From: Streptomyces canus
GTDB lineage: Bacteria; Actinomycetota; Actinomycetes; Streptomycetales; Streptomycetaceae
Reading direction: 5' to 3'
Assembly (NCBI RefSeq): GCF_001514145.1
Contig: NZ_KQ948693.1
Coordinates: 1 to 36,545 of the forward strand
Length of the DNA: 36,545 nt
The stretch's first letter is position 1. Each line of letters begins with the position of its first letter. The notes under the pieces were generated by a model that ran no database searches, was not told where the DNA came from, and saw only the letters and a list, made by a program, of their open reading frames with translations. A program made the position numbers and the translations under genes. Below are positions 7,609-16,517 of this stretch, piece after piece.

Positions 7609-9285
7609 TCATCGGACGTCGACGTAGTCGGTGACCCGGGCGCTTCTGAGGTAGTGGTCTCCGGTCTCGCGGCTGAGGGCGATGGCCCAGGTGCCGTCCT
7701 TTTCGGCGGTCACCATGCCGATGAGGTGGCCATGTTTGTCGCTGCCCAGTTCGCAGACGTAGTGGTAGGTGGTGGAGCCGCGGGGTTTGAAGTAGAGGGT
7801 GGGGGAGCCGCCGCTGAGCGGCTTCCAGGTGGTGCCCTTCTTGTACTGGAGGGTGCCGCCGAAACTGATCGGTTGTGACTTGCGGACCGGGTCGGGATGG
7901 GCACGGAAGCCGGTGATGCGGGTGGCGTAACGGTAGAGGTGGACGGGCTTGGTGGTGCTGGTGCCCAGGTCGGGGTTGCCGTTGAAGCGGGCGCGCCACC
8001 AGGCGTCGGTGTTCCGCGTGGTGAGGGTACGCGCGAACGTCTCGTCGAAGAGCGGTTTGTTGTAGCGGACGGGGACGGGGATGGTGGTGGCGTCCCTCCA
8101 GCCGCTCTTTCCGTCCTTGGAGTACTGCAGGGTGACGGTGGGTTTGGCGGGCCACTTCGCGCGCGGATCTTCGTAGTAGACGTACCCGGAGACATGCAAG
8201 GACGCGTCGTCGTTGAGGGAGGCGCTCATGCCGAGGTGGGTGGTGTATGCGACGTGCAGGCTGAAGGGCTGGGTGGCGACCTGCTGGAAGGGCATGTAGT
8301 CGGTGCCGACGACGAGTTCGGCGCTCGGCGCGGGGTTCTCCGAGGAGACGTGCAGCGTGTATGCGCCCTGGCTGCCGGTGGTCGTCTCGCCGGCCACGAA
8401 GTCGGCATTCCCGTGGGCGTCGAGGCCGCGGAGGGTGATGTCGGTGTGCGGCAGCGGCTGCCAGCCGGAGGCGGTCTGGATCTCGGCGTGGCCGGTGATG
8501 GTTCCGGTGGCGCCCTGCTTCAGGTTCAGGGCGTGCGTGCTGGCCGAGAAGCGGACCGGCGCCTGAGTGGTGTGCAGGTACTGCCGGGCCGTCAGCAGGT
8601 CGATCGCCCCGGGATAGGTGGCGGAGGCCTGAGGCGCGGCGGACAACTGGAACGAAGGCTCGGTGGGTACGAAGGCGGTGGTGAAGCGGCCGCCCGCAAT
8701 GGCGGTCGCGCTCACCTGGCTGCGCCCGGTGTTGACGGCCACGGGGATGCCCTCGGCTGAAGCGGGCGTGTCGGGGAGGCGTGGATCGGCGACTTCGACG
8801 GTGCCGCTGACGGAGACGTTCTGATGGAGGTAGTCCGGCGCGCTCGGGGTGGCGGTCAGGTCGGAAATCGTGACGATGGTCCGGTACTGCAGGATGTGGG
8901 GCGAGAGGGCACCGGTGACGGCGGCGCCCGAGGCGTCCTGCAGGTCGACGGTCACGCGGTAGTCGCCGAGCTGGGCCAGGTGGACGGGCGCCCGCCACGT
9001 TCCGGAACGCGCGTCCTGCCCCGAGTACTGGGTGAAGTCCTCGGTCGATCCGGCTTCCGGGGTCCCGTCCGGCGCGTCCAGCGGATAGAGGTGGGCCGTG
9101 ATCCGAGTGATCGGGCTGTCGGAGTGTGCCGTCACGAAGAGCTTGCCCGGCTGGTACCAGCCGTCGGCGTCTGACAGGACGGGACCGCCGGCTGCGCCGT
9201 CCGCGTGGGCCGGGGAAAGGCCCGTGAACAGGGAGGCGGAGAGCGCGGTCGCTGTGGCAGCCGCCAGGAAGGTATTGCGTCTCAA
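7609..9285 (-). CDS. Large secreted protein with Ig-like domains
   Basis: 558 residues with a clear Sec signal peptide: an RR-x-x-F start, AAATATALSASLFTGLSPAHA, and cleavage probably after AHA near residue 28. The mature part is a string of beta-rich units: WYQPGKLFVTAHSDSPITRI, VTISDLTATPSAPDYLHQNV, TGTITGHAEIQTASGWQPLP, FSLHVAYTTHLGMSASLNDD and TRITGFRAHPDPVRKSQPIS. These look like repeated bacterial Ig-like or adhesin-type modules. There is no wall-sorting signal or transmembrane anchor. No catalytic motif was recognised. It stands alone and looks intact; an extracellular binding or structural role is inferred. Confidence 0.75.
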   Translation of the reverse strand: MRRNTFLAAATATALSASLFTGLSPAHADGAAGGPVLSDADGWYQPGKLFVTAHSDSPITRITAHLYPLDAPDGTPEAGSTEDFTQYSGQDARSGTWRAPVHLAQLGDYRVTVDLQDASGAAVTGALSPHILQYRTIVTISDLTATPSAPDYLHQNVSVSGTVEVADPRLPDTPASAEGIPVAVNTGRSQVSATAIAGGRFTTAFVPTEPSFQLSAAPQASATYPGAIDLLTARQYLHTTQAPVRFSASTHALNLKQGATGTITGHAEIQTASGWQPLPHTDITLRGLDAHGNADFVAGETTTGSQGAYTLHVSSENPAPSAELVVGTDYMPFQQVATQPFSLHVAYTTHLGMSASLNDDASLHVSGYVYYEDPRAKWPAKPTVTLQYSKDGKSGWRDATTIPVPVRYNKPLFDETFARTLTTRNTDAWWRARFNGNPDLGTSTTKPVHLYRYATRITGFRAHPDPVRKSQPISFGGTLQYKKGTTWKPLSGGSPTLYFKPRGSTTYHYVCELGSDKHGHLIGMVTAEKDGTWAIALSRETGDHYLRSARVTDYVDVR

Positions 9286-9468
9286 GATTGTCCCCCCAGG
9301 GAATCGGTCGACTGCCCGCGAGAGCGCGAGGTTCGACTGGCGCGCTTGGGTGGGTCAGGTGATCGAGAACTGTAGCGGTGTGCTTTCGGCATGCCGACGT
9401 GGGGGCGTGTTGTCTTCGTCCTGCGAGATCGACAGGCGCTCGACCGAATGGCCTCGGTCGAGCGTCTG

Positions 9469-9603
9469 AACGTGCGTCAGTCGGTCATGAACGTGGCCCT
9501 GCCCAGTCTCCAGCTTGATCTGCATCCCGGCCGGCAGAGCCTGCTGTGGATGGCCGACGCCTACACCCTCGCGCTGGCCTGCTGCGTCTTGATCGGCGGC
9601 CAC
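9469..9603 (+). pseudogene. First-helix fragment of an MFS drug transporter
   Basis: The frame gives VMNVALPSLQLDLHPGRQSL, then LWMADAYTLALACCVLIGG. This is the start of DHA2-type MFS efflux transporters (NVALP-x-x-x-x-DL, then W-x-x-DAYTLA-x-A). A full protein has about 450-500 residues and 12-14 helices, and here only helix 1 and part of helix 2 survive. The rest of 9286-9868 shows the upstream region of the secreted-protein gene and no other coding signal. Confidence 0.6.
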
Positions 9604-9868
9604 GAGACCATATCGATCGGTCCAGCACTCACAACTCGGCAGACCGTCAGCGTGGCCATCGCCCGGCCTCGACCGTGCTCCGCCTGCGGTTTCCCCGCGC
9701 TTTCAAGAGTCGGCAGTGCCCCAACACTGAGTCGGAGACCGTGTCACGAGAAGTGCACCGGAGCCCCACGAAAGTGACGCGGCCACACGTGGCCACGGCA
9801 TTGCCGCAGGGATCCTGTGCTGTCAGACCCAGCAACCGAACGGAAGGATCCTCAGGAAGGGGTAGAGG

Positions 9869-10801
9869 CTAGGGCACCCTGTATCCGGCGGCGCGGAACA
9901 GTTCGTACCATTCGGATCGGGTGAGCGGGAGGTCGGAACCGAGCGCGGCGGCCGTGACGCGTTCTGGCGTGGTCGTGCCGAGCACGACCTGCATCTGCGC
10001 GGGATGGCGCGTGATCCAGGCGACCGCGATCGCCTCGGCCGGCACGCCGTACTTGTCGCTCAGCCGGTCGATCACCGCGTTCAACTCGGGGAAGCGTTCG
10101 GAACCGAGGAACGGGCCGTCGAAGAATCCGGCCTGGAAAGGCGACCAGGCCTGGATGGTGATGTCGTGCAGGCGGCAGTAGTCGACGACTCCGTCATCAC
10201 GTACGACGGACTGATCGAGCTCCTGCATATTCGCGGCAACGCCCTGCGCGATCATCGGCGCGTGAGTGATCGACAGTTGCAGCTGGTTCGCCACGATTGG
10301 TTGCGTCACGTGCTTGCGCAACAGGTCGAGCTGTCGGGGTGTCTGGTTGGAGACGCCAAAGGCGCGCACTTTGCCTGCCGCCGACAGCTCATCGAAGGCG
10401 CGGGCCACCTCTTCCGGCTCGACGAGAGCGTCGGGACGGTGCAGCAGCAGGATGTCGAGATAGTCCGTGCCCAGTGCCTGGAGTGAACCGTTCACGGACT
10501 CGATGATGTGTTTGTGAGAGAAGTCGAAGTACGGCCCGTCCTTGACGATGCCGGCCTTCGACTGAATGACGAACTGCTCACGCTCCGACGAGCTGAGCTT
10601 CATGGCTTCGGCGAAACGACGCTCGCAACCGTGGTCGTCCGAGCCGTAGACGTCGGCGTGATCGAGGAACGTGATGCCGGCGTCGCGCGCAGTGTTCACC
10701 AGCCTGCGCACCGCCTCGTCGGTCATGTTCTCGATGCGCATCAGGCCGAGGACGACGTTGGGGACCATCATGTTGGTGCCGGGCAGAATGAAGGTCTTCA
10801 T
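9869..10801 (-). CDS. Aldo/keto reductase (YdhF-like)
   Basis: 310 residues, full length for an AKR. The TIM-barrel hallmarks are visible: FLDHADVYG with Asp47 and Tyr52, Lys82 in IQSKAG and His121 in LLLHRPD, which form the Asp-Tyr-Lys-His tetrad. The later GVSNQTPRQLDLL and WSPFQAGFF are also typical. The pattern is closest to E. coli YdhF-type oxidoreductases that use NADPH on small carbonyls. The substrate cannot be told from sequence. A truncated AKR lies immediately upstream on the same strand (10830-11285), so this was probably a tandem pair. Confidence 0.9.
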   Translation of the reverse strand: MKTFILPGTNMMVPNVVLGLMRIENMTDEAVRRLVNTARDAGITFLDHADVYGSDDHGCERRFAEAMKLSSSEREQFVIQSKAGIVKDGPYFDFSHKHIIESVNGSLQALGTDYLDILLLHRPDALVEPEEVARAFDELSAAGKVRAFGVSNQTPRQLDLLRKHVTQPIVANQLQLSITHAPMIAQGVAANMQELDQSVVRDDGVVDYCRLHDITIQAWSPFQAGFFDGPFLGSERFPELNAVIDRLSDKYGVPAEAIAVAWITRHPAQMQVVLGTTTPERVTAAALGSDLPLTRSEWYELFRAAGYRVP

Positions 10802-10829
10802 GTGACTCTTTCGCTGTGACTTGAACGTT

Positions 10830-11285
10830 TCAGACGGAAGAAAGTACGAACTGGTCAGCCGTGGGCTCGAAATCGGACCCGGCTGCGGAGCCGCGGATGC
10901 TTGCGGAGCGCGAGGCCGCGAGGTCCTTCACGTTCGCGATGCCGCCGAGCGGGCTCCAAGGCAGGAAGGAGAGGCCGAGCTTGGTGCACTGTTCGAGTTC
11001 TCCCAGGCTGGAGCGGAACGCGGGCGAGAACTGGTCCTGCATCGACATGAGCCGACCGCCGAGCACCTCGCGGGCAACGTCGATCTGCGAGACGCCGGCG
11101 TTTGAGATGCCGGCCATCACGACGACACCCTCGTCGAGCAACTTTCGTATTGCACCCACAGGGACGGCGGGCTCGGTCGATGGAACCGGCAGGGACCGAT
11201 CGCGTCGACGCCGAGCCGGCGGGCGGGCGGTGCCTGATCACGGAAACGGTCCGGTCGTCGAGAGGGCGATGCTGCATGCGTTTCC
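10830..11285 (-). pseudogene. Truncated, frameshifted aldo/keto reductase
   Basis: From about 11160 leftward the frame reads VGAIRKLLDEGVVVMAGISN, then GVSQIDVAREVLGG and QFSPAFRSSLGELEQC, then LGLSFLPWSPLGGI. This is the C-terminal half of an AKR (compare the GVSN and WSP-x-GG signatures). Further upstream, in another frame, GVDAIGPCRFHRPS corresponds to the D-x-x-x-LHRPD active-site strand, so a frameshift lies near 11165. The N-terminal third with Asp/Tyr/Lys is gone. It sits in tandem with the intact AKR at 9869-10801 but is a different subgroup. Confidence 0.75.
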
Positions 11286-11338
11286 TCCTCCCGGACGCCT
11301 TGGCGAGTGCGCGGTGCAGTGCGACGTCGCGTGCTCAC

Positions 11339-11392
11339 TCTAGAAATCGCCGATCTAGAAATCCAACAGCTATTGGTTCTGATATTGAGAAC
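11339..11392. promoter_or_regulatory. AT-rich operator/promoter-like region with direct and inverted repeats
   Basis: TCTAGAAATC occurs at 11339-11348 and again at 11354-11363, a 15-bp period. At 11376-11392, GTTCT, a 7-base spacer and AGAAC form a perfect inverted repeat. The segment is clearly AT-richer than its surroundings. It lies upstream of the broken AKR and may be its old control region. No intact regulator gene is adjacent. The rest of 11160-11604 shows nothing coding. Confidence 0.4.
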
Positions 11393-11604
11393 TGTGGGAT
11401 GTGAATGGATCTGCGCCAGACGGCGTGCGTGCCTGCGATCGCTGAGTGCGCGACTGCCGTAGCGGCCACGCCCCTGCACTCTGCTCCCCATCCGGGGAGC
11501 CCGAGGCTCGCGGAAGACGACATGTCGCCCTCACCCTCACCGAGCCGCGGCTCTCCACGATCCACCCCACCGCGTGGCGCTCGCGGGTTTTCTGGACGCG
11601 GGGG

Positions 11605-12290
11605 TCAGGTGTGAACCGCGTGCAGGAAGTTGTCCTGGCTGCTGACGTACACACTTCCGTCCGCCACCACGGGCGGCGAATTCACCTTTCCGCGCGTGTG
11701 CAGCCGACAACGTTCCTCACCCGTGGCCGCGTTGACGGCCCGGAGCGACATGTCCTCGCTGCCGATGTACACGGTGTCTTCCGCCACCGTCGGCGACGAT
11801 TGATGAGCGGCGCCGGTCTCCTGCTTCCAGCGTTCCTTCCCGGTGGCCGCATCGACGGCCCACAGGTACCAGCCGTTGCTGCCCAAGTACACGGTCCCGT
11901 CGCCGACCGCCGGCGTGGGCCATGTGTCCCTGCCGTAGGACCGCTGCCACCGCCTCCCGCCGCTGGCGGCGTCCACCGCGATCAGGCCGCGGTCGCCGCC
12001 GACGTAAAGGGTGCCGTCGGCCCCTACCGGTGAGGTGTGACGCGGAGAGCAGGTTTTCGCCCCCGCGGCCTGTTTCCCGTGGCGGCGTCCACCGCCCACA
12101 GGGAATCGTCGGGGAAGCGGACGTAGACCCGGCCGTCGGCCACCGTGGGGGAGGTGAACTGGCCGTAGGACCGTGGTCGGCGCGGCCGTAACCTCTGCTT
12201 CCACCGCCTGCGGCCGGTGACCGCGTCCACGGCCCAGAGGAATCCGTTCCGGAGGGCGCGAGGGATGTGCGGGCCGCCCCGGACGCGGCC
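11605..12290 (-). pseudogene. PQQ-type beta-propeller protein, frameshifted and lacking its start
   Basis: Five to six WD/PQQ-like blades follow one another. Examples are DGTLYVGGDRGLIAVDAASG, DGTVYLGSNGWYLWAVDAAT and DTVYIGSEDMSLRAVNAATG, ending at SVYVSSQDNFLHAVHT. The first blades (GFLWAVDAVTGRRRWKQRL and VYVRFPDDSLWAVDAATG) are in a different frame from the rest, with the shift near 12065. No start codon or signal sequence can be assigned. Streptomyces proteins of this type are often the sensor half of PQQ-repeat serine/threonine kinases, but no kinase is present here. This is a decayed propeller of about 220 codons. Confidence 0.75.
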
Positions 12291-12536
12291 GGGAGCGGCG
12301 TGCCCTGACGGTCGACACCAGCAGCGACACCTGAGAGCGGGCCCTCGCGGTGCTGCGGTTTGCGTAGGTCGGGCTCTTTACCAATGTCTCTTGAGGAGAA
12401 ACGGCCACGGACCCGTTCGCTCCGCGTCCGGGTTCCGTAACCGGTGCCCGTGGCCTACAACGCTGGTCGGGTGACGACGGTCAATCCTTTCGTGGTCGAC
12501 AAGCTGTTGGAGCTGTCGACGAAACGGGGGATTCAC

Positions 12537-12968
12537 ATGAACATCATTCAGCGTGCCGCAGCGGTCGGAGCGGTCACAGCTGCCGTGGTCGGCGCCCTGG
12601 GGGCCGTCGCACCGCAGGCAGCGGCGGCGACGCCCCTGGCGAAGTACAACGGTGTCTGCGGGGCGGGCTACACGGTGGTCGACTCGGCACCGGTCGGTAC
12701 GGCGGGCACGGTCTACCTGACGTACAACCCGTCGACCGGACAGGACTGCGTGGTCACCGTGCGCGCCCGTCCCGGCACCGCCGTGTCCATGCTGGCGGCG
12801 ATCACGGACGCCCAGGACGTCGACCCCGAGTTCGATGACGGTCTCTACACGACCTACGCCGGTCCGGTGTACATCGGCCACCCCGGGCATTGCGTGAGCT
12901 ACTGGGGACGGATCTCCGGCCAGAGCGGCGGAGCGAACAACGTGCACTGCACGCCACTGACCGACTGA
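12537..12968 (+). CDS. SapA-like (spore-associated protein A family) secreted protein
   Basis: 143 residues. A signal peptide with hydrophobic core (AVGAVTAAVVGALGAVAPQA) probably ends after the AAA near residue 29. The mature protein contains YNGVCGAGYTVVDSAPVGTA, TVYLTYNPSTGQDCVVTVRA, YAGPVYIGHPGHCVSYWGRI and a C-terminal NNVHC. This is the four-cysteine pattern of the small exported SapA family first found on Streptomyces spores. GGGGG lies seven bases before the ATG. It looks intact and is monocistronic. A role at the cell or spore surface is inferred from the family. Confidence 0.8.
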   Translation: MNIIQRAAAVGAVTAAVVGALGAVAPQAAAATPLAKYNGVCGAGYTVVDSAPVGTAGTVYLTYNPSTGQDCVVTVRARPGTAVSMLAAITDAQDVDPEFDDGLYTTYAGPVYIGHPGHCVSYWGRISGQSGGANNVHCTPLTD

Positions 12969-13280
12969 GCGGTCTCGCTTTGTCTCTGGCGCAGGACAGC
13001 CGAGGCGGTCCAGCGTGATCCGCAGGTGGGCAGCGTTCGGCGACCCGGACCAGTGCGTTGTGCCCGCGCTCGAGGTCGGGGCCGGTCGGTCCGTCCTCGT
13101 CGCTGATGCCGAACTCATGGCATTGCACCGGGACGCTGGCGCTGCCGCGTGCGGCCTCGTCGCTCATCTCAGCCCTCTGCCGCGCTGCCTACGTGAGTGC
13201 AGGGTTGCTCGGCGCTTGATGGTGGCTGGGGTCGTATGTGTCCAGCGCGCATGGGCGGACCCCGGGTATTTGCGTCCGTT
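12969..13280. other. No intact gene; possible short leftward remnant
   Basis: On the minus strand an ATG at 13167 with GAGGG upstream opens MSDEAARGSASVPVQCHEFG, then ISDEDGPTGPDLERGHNALV. The protein-like quality then fades, and the frame runs on antisense through the SapA-like gene. It may be the first 45 codons of a decayed gene. Nothing else is visible. Confidence 0.25.
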
Positions 13281-13448
13281 TCATGCGGTGTGGAGCAGCC
13301 AGCGTTGCAGGGTGGTGTTGATGCTGGAGGGCAGGGCGCTGAGCTGGTCGATGGCGTCGCGGTCCTCGGGCCGGGGCGGGATGCCGGCGGCGGTCAGTGC
13401 GGCGTGCAGGGCCAGGCGGTGGTGGTCGCGGGGGTGGATGAGGATGCT
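13281..13448 (-). pseudogene. C-terminal fragment of an unknown gene cut by an IS481-type element
   Basis: The transposase frame ending in NYHRPHSAAAGKP runs on without a stop into SILIHPRDHHRLALHAALTA, then PPRPEDRDAIDQLSALPSSI and TTLQRWLLHTA, and stops at 13281. The later part is helical, soluble and unlike transposase. It looks like the last ~55 codons of a host gene that the element entered. I do not recognise the family. Confidence 0.4.
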
Positions 13449-14165
13449 GAGGCGCGGCTTTCCGGCGGCAGCGCTATGCGGCCGGTGGTAGTTGCAGTGG
13501 ATGTTCCACACCACGATCGCGGCTGACCGAGCGTCCTCGTTGGTGAACTGGTGTGTATGGCGTGGTTCTCTGATGCCGGGTGCCTTGCCCGACGATGCGG
13601 GCGAAGTCGCCGGAGCGGTAGCAGGGCAGCCGTCGCGCTCTTCTCATCGCCCAGCGGTTCTGTGTAGGCGAGCCGTGAGAAATTGTCGACGACGGAGTGC
13701 AGGTAGACGTAGCCACGTTTTGCCCCGGCCGACTTCGCCCGACGAGCGGCCTTGGCATGATCGCTGTCCCGGCCATGGATCCGCCACCCGTCGCCATCAG
13801 GGATCAGGCCGTCCTTCTTCACATCCAGGTGCACCATGTGTCCGGGCCAGCGGGCAGTGATCTTCCCCGGCTTCCGGTTGTACTCACCGCCCGGGTCGAT
13901 GAAGCGGCGTTCGCCGAGGCCGAGCCGGGTAAGGTGGCGGCTGACAGTTCGCCGGGCGATCACAAAACGGAATCCGGTACGGACTCGACGGCCGGTGTTG
14001 CAATCCCGCATCACCGTATAACCGCCGGCGATTTGCCCACTTGCTGGCGCATGCGCGACAGATACGCACCTCAGCGGCGACGTGGCCAATGGGACGTGTC
14101 TGGCACCGCTTCACGAGCCGCCTACGGCCCTCGACGCTCAGGGGTGCATTTCGCGTGGGGCACTC
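13448..14165 (-). mobile_element. IS481-family transposase remnant with internal deletion and frameshifts
   Basis: The N-terminal HTH part reads NAPLSVEGRRRLVKRCQTRP, then ACASKWANRRRLYGDAGLQ. After a gap of roughly a hundred codons comes RRTVSRHLTRLGLGERRFID, then NRKPGKITARWPGHMVHLDV (first catalytic Asp) and GYVYLHSVVDNFSRLAYTEP. In further frames SGDFARIVGQGTRHQ and NIHCNYHRPHSAA follow. This is the IS481 order, but the second Asp and the Glu region are lost and at least three frames are used. It is a dead copy. Terminal repeats were not found. Confidence 0.8.
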
Positions 14166-14234
14166 GACATCCTCTCGAAGTCGGACGACGGCAGGCGCGA
14201 CACCTGTCGTGCGCGCCTGCCGCATTGCGGCCTT

Positions 14235-14600
14235 TCAGCCCTTCGGTGCGACGCGGATGCGGTTCCCGTCAGGATCGGCTGCGAGGAAGGTCAGCCCGAA
14301 CCCCGCATCATGAGGCTCGCGCAGGATCGTGACCCCGTTGGACTTCCACTGCTCAAAGGTCGCGTTGAGCTCGTCGGGTCCACTGTCGATGGCCAGACAA
14401 ACCTCACTGGTGCGCGGGACGTCCGGTGACAGATCCTCGAACTGGCCGGACCACAGACCGAGGTCAGCGCCTGGCCCGAGGTCGAAGGTGATGTATCCCG
14501 GAGTCTCGAACGAGGGGCTCATGCCGAGGAGGCCGCCGTAGAAACGAGCCGCGGCGGGAGCGTCGTTCACGTAGACGATGGACACGACGGATGTGGTCAT
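14235..14600 (-). CDS. VOC (glyoxalase/bleomycin-resistance fold) protein
   Basis: 121 residues from the ATG at 14600, which has AGAAGGA eight bases upstream. The fold pattern is clear: VYVNDAPAAARFYGGLLGMS, PGYITFDLGPGADLGLW, then ATFEQWKSNGVTILREPHDA and LTFLAADPDGNRIRVA. The C-terminal F-x-DPDGN-x-I motif marks the VOC superfamily. Members include glyoxalases, dioxygenases and antibiotic-binding proteins, and the ligand is unknown here. It is divergent from the WYL regulator at 14693, a frequent pairing in which the regulator controls the VOC gene. Confidence 0.85.
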   Translation of the reverse strand: MTTSVVSIVYVNDAPAAARFYGGLLGMSPSFETPGYITFDLGPGADLGLWSGQFEDLSPDVPRTSEVCLAIDSGPDELNATFEQWKSNGVTILREPHDAGFGLTFLAADPDGNRIRVAPKG

Positions 14601-14670
14601 GGTTGTTCCTTCTCGCAGGTGGTAGGTACGCATCCACCACCCTGACCAAGATATGCGCCGCATCGTGTCG

Positions 14671-14688
14671 CAATTCCTGAAAAAATTG
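14671..14688. promoter_or_regulatory. Candidate operator between the VOC and WYL-regulator genes
   Basis: CAATT, 8 bases and AATTG form a perfect short inverted repeat in the 92-base divergent intergenic region, five bases before the regulator's GTG start. Its AT content stands out. It could be the site through which the WYL regulator controls itself and the VOC gene. The palindrome is seen; the function is inferred. Confidence 0.35.
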
Positions 14689-14692
14689 GTGT

Positions 14693-15658
14693 GTGACCCC
14701 AGATCGCTTCTTCACCCTGATGGTGCTCCTCGAATCGAGGGCTGCCGTGACCACACAGGAACTCGCCTCAGCGCTCGGGGTGTCCCTTCGAACCATCACC
14801 CGGGACCTGAACTGGCTCCGCGACGCCGGTCTGCCGGTGACCGCAAACCGGGGCCGCCTCGGAGGCGTGACCATGCTGCCCGGGTCCGGGCTCGACCTCA
14901 CGCGACTCACACCGGGCGAGCGTGATCATCTGTCGCTCACTGGGCTGGATGAGAAGCAACGTGCGGAGCTCAACGCATCGGTCGAAAGTCGGCGCGCGCT
15001 CTCCAAGGTTGCCGCCACACAGCCACGTCGAGTTCATGAGCTCCTGCCGCTCACCGACGTAGTGCACGTGGACAGCCGTCCCTGGCATCAGGCACGAGCT
15101 TTCGGCACGACTCCAGCTTCGCTGATCGGCGCAGTGCGGCGAGGTCGCCGGCTACGGATCGAGTACGACAGCCCACGCGAGTCATGCCCACGCGACGTGG
15201 TCGTGGATCCCTACGGGCTGCTCGCCAAGGCCGGCATCTGGTACCTCGTCGCCGAGTGTGCCCGGATGCCACGGATGTACCGACTCGAACGGATCACGAC
15301 GTGGAAGGAAGTCGATCAGCCACGACGGATCCGCGAGAGCCAGACCCTGGCCACCGTCGCTGCAGCGCTCATTGCTCAGTGGGAACAAAACCATGCGATA
15401 GAGGTCAGCGCCACCATCGACCAGACCCAGATCGAGCGAGCGCAACGGATCTTTGGCCTACGACTCGTCCGGGACGACCATGAAGAATCCGCCACCGGCC
15501 ACAAGGTGACAATCCGCTTCCTGTATCTGGAGGACGTGCGAGCACTACTGCCGTTCGGGAGCGCCATCACTGTGCACGGCCCCACCGAAGCCAGGGCTCA
15601 CCTTCGCGACCTCGCCACCAATCTCGCCCACCACTATGCGCTGTCACCCACGCCCTGA
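14693..15658 (+). CDS. YafY-type HTH/WYL transcriptional regulator
   Basis: 321 residues from a GTG. An N-terminal winged HTH (RFFTLMVLLESRAAVTTQEL, then GVSLRTITRDLNWLRDAGLP and GRLGGVTMLPG) has the DeoR/YafY layout. A WYL domain follows at about residues 140-240 (LIGAVRRGRRLRIEYDSPRE, VVVDPYGLLAKAGIWYLVAE), where WYL appears as W-Y-L in GIWYLVAE. A C-terminal WCX-like extension ends with VHGPTEARAHLRDLATNLA. WYL regulators bind a nucleic-acid or small-molecule ligand and control nearby genes. The divergent VOC gene is the obvious candidate target. Confidence 0.85.
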   Translation: MTPDRFFTLMVLLESRAAVTTQELASALGVSLRTITRDLNWLRDAGLPVTANRGRLGGVTMLPGSGLDLTRLTPGERDHLSLTGLDEKQRAELNASVESRRALSKVAATQPRRVHELLPLTDVVHVDSRPWHQARAFGTTPASLIGAVRRGRRLRIEYDSPRESCPRDVVVDPYGLLAKAGIWYLVAECARMPRMYRLERITTWKEVDQPRRIRESQTLATVAAALIAQWEQNHAIEVSATIDQTQIERAQRIFGLRLVRDDHEESATGHKVTIRFLYLEDVRALLPFGSAITVHGPTEARAHLRDLATNLAHHYALSPTP

Positions 15659-15899
15659 CCCGCAACACCTGTCCGCCGCCGCACTTGCGACTGCCGCGAT
15701 CGTCGGGGCGGTGACGCTGCCGGCGTCGGCGGCCGACCACGCCCGGCGCTTGCAGGTGTTCTCCGGGAAGTCGCGGCCGGACTTGGTCAAGTTCCTGTCC
15801 CTGGTGCGCGCGTTGGGCGGTGCCCCCCGCCAGTGGGAGCCGTCTTGGCACAGACCCGCTGCCGAGGAAGCGGCTCTGTCGACGAGGAACCACCCCTGA
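15636..15899 (+). pseudogene. Chimeric remnant: signal-peptide piece joined to an HTH-protein piece
   Basis: The first part (LSAAALATAAIVGAVTLPAS, then AADHA) is the signal peptide of some secreted protein. It runs directly into RRLQVFSGKSRPDLVKFLSL, then VRALGGAPRQWEPSWHRPAA. That resembles the segment after the HTH domain in Streptomyces XRE-type regulators (ACGGDP-x-x-W-x-x-RW). The two halves belong to different protein types, so this is a recombination scar. The start also overlaps the end of the WYL gene. Between 15900 and 16095 one further readable stretch (TIRPELDWDLRQHVWRRLVR) occurs without a start. Confidence 0.4.
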
Positions 15900-16095
15900 G
15901 GCTCCCGGGGATCGAGGATGAGAGCGATGACTCCGGCGCTGACACCATTCGGCCCGAGCTGGACTGGGACCTGCGCCAGCACGTCTGGCGCCGTCTCGTG
16001 CGAACGGCCGTCGCCTGGTTGGTTACAGCGGTCACCCGTCCGGCCCGGAGGCGTCGGGACCCGGCGGCCGGACGCCGCGCCGCTGCGGCACCGAG

Positions 16096-16245
16096 ATGCT
16101 CTTCCAGGTTCTGACCGAGAGGGAGGAGAAGAACAGCATCGCGATCGCCTCCAACGAAGCGATCGCGGGCTGGTCAAAGACCTTGACCGACCCGAGGCTC
16201 TACGCGGCGATCGTCGACCGACTCACCTTCAACGCCCCCCGGAGG
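16096..16245 (+). mobile_element. IstB (IS21-family helper ATPase) C-terminal fragment
   Basis: The frame reads MLFQVLTEREEKNSIAIASN, then EAIAGWSKTLTDPRLYAAIV and DRLTFNA. This is the conserved C-terminal stretch of IstB-type ATPases of IS21-family elements (LLFQV-x-x-R-E-x-x-S-x-I-x-TSN, W-x-x-F-x-D-x-x-x-x-A-x-x-DRL). The Walker motifs and the istA transposase are missing, and similarity ends at TFNA. It is an isolated scar of about 50 codons. From 16246 to 16517 I see nothing. Confidence 0.75.
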
Positions 16246-16517
16246 TTGCAGGTCGGACCGCGGCGGGCCCGATCGATCACGTCAGCGTGATCGAGGGCGC
16301 CTGCTGGCCTCGGGGCCGGATGGGTCGACGTCCCCGACCGGCCGTCCTGACCATCCTCACACGCGCCAGGGACCCGTAGCAGTCCTTGCGGCTTGTTACC
16401 GGCCCGGCCCGTGTCAGCCAGAGGAATCAAGTGGAGTGAAGAGCGCGTGTGAGGGCCCAGCGACCGAAGCCGCCGGCGCCGGCCTGGTGGCCGTCCAGAC
16501 CGGCGGACGGGGCGACG

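Noticed and set aside
7508..8998. A very long open frame on the minus strand inside the secreted-protein gene
   Set aside because: The translation is Arg/Pro/His-rich and lacks any domain. It is the high-GC shadow of the Ig-like protein at 7609-9285, which has a signal peptide and coherent beta modules.
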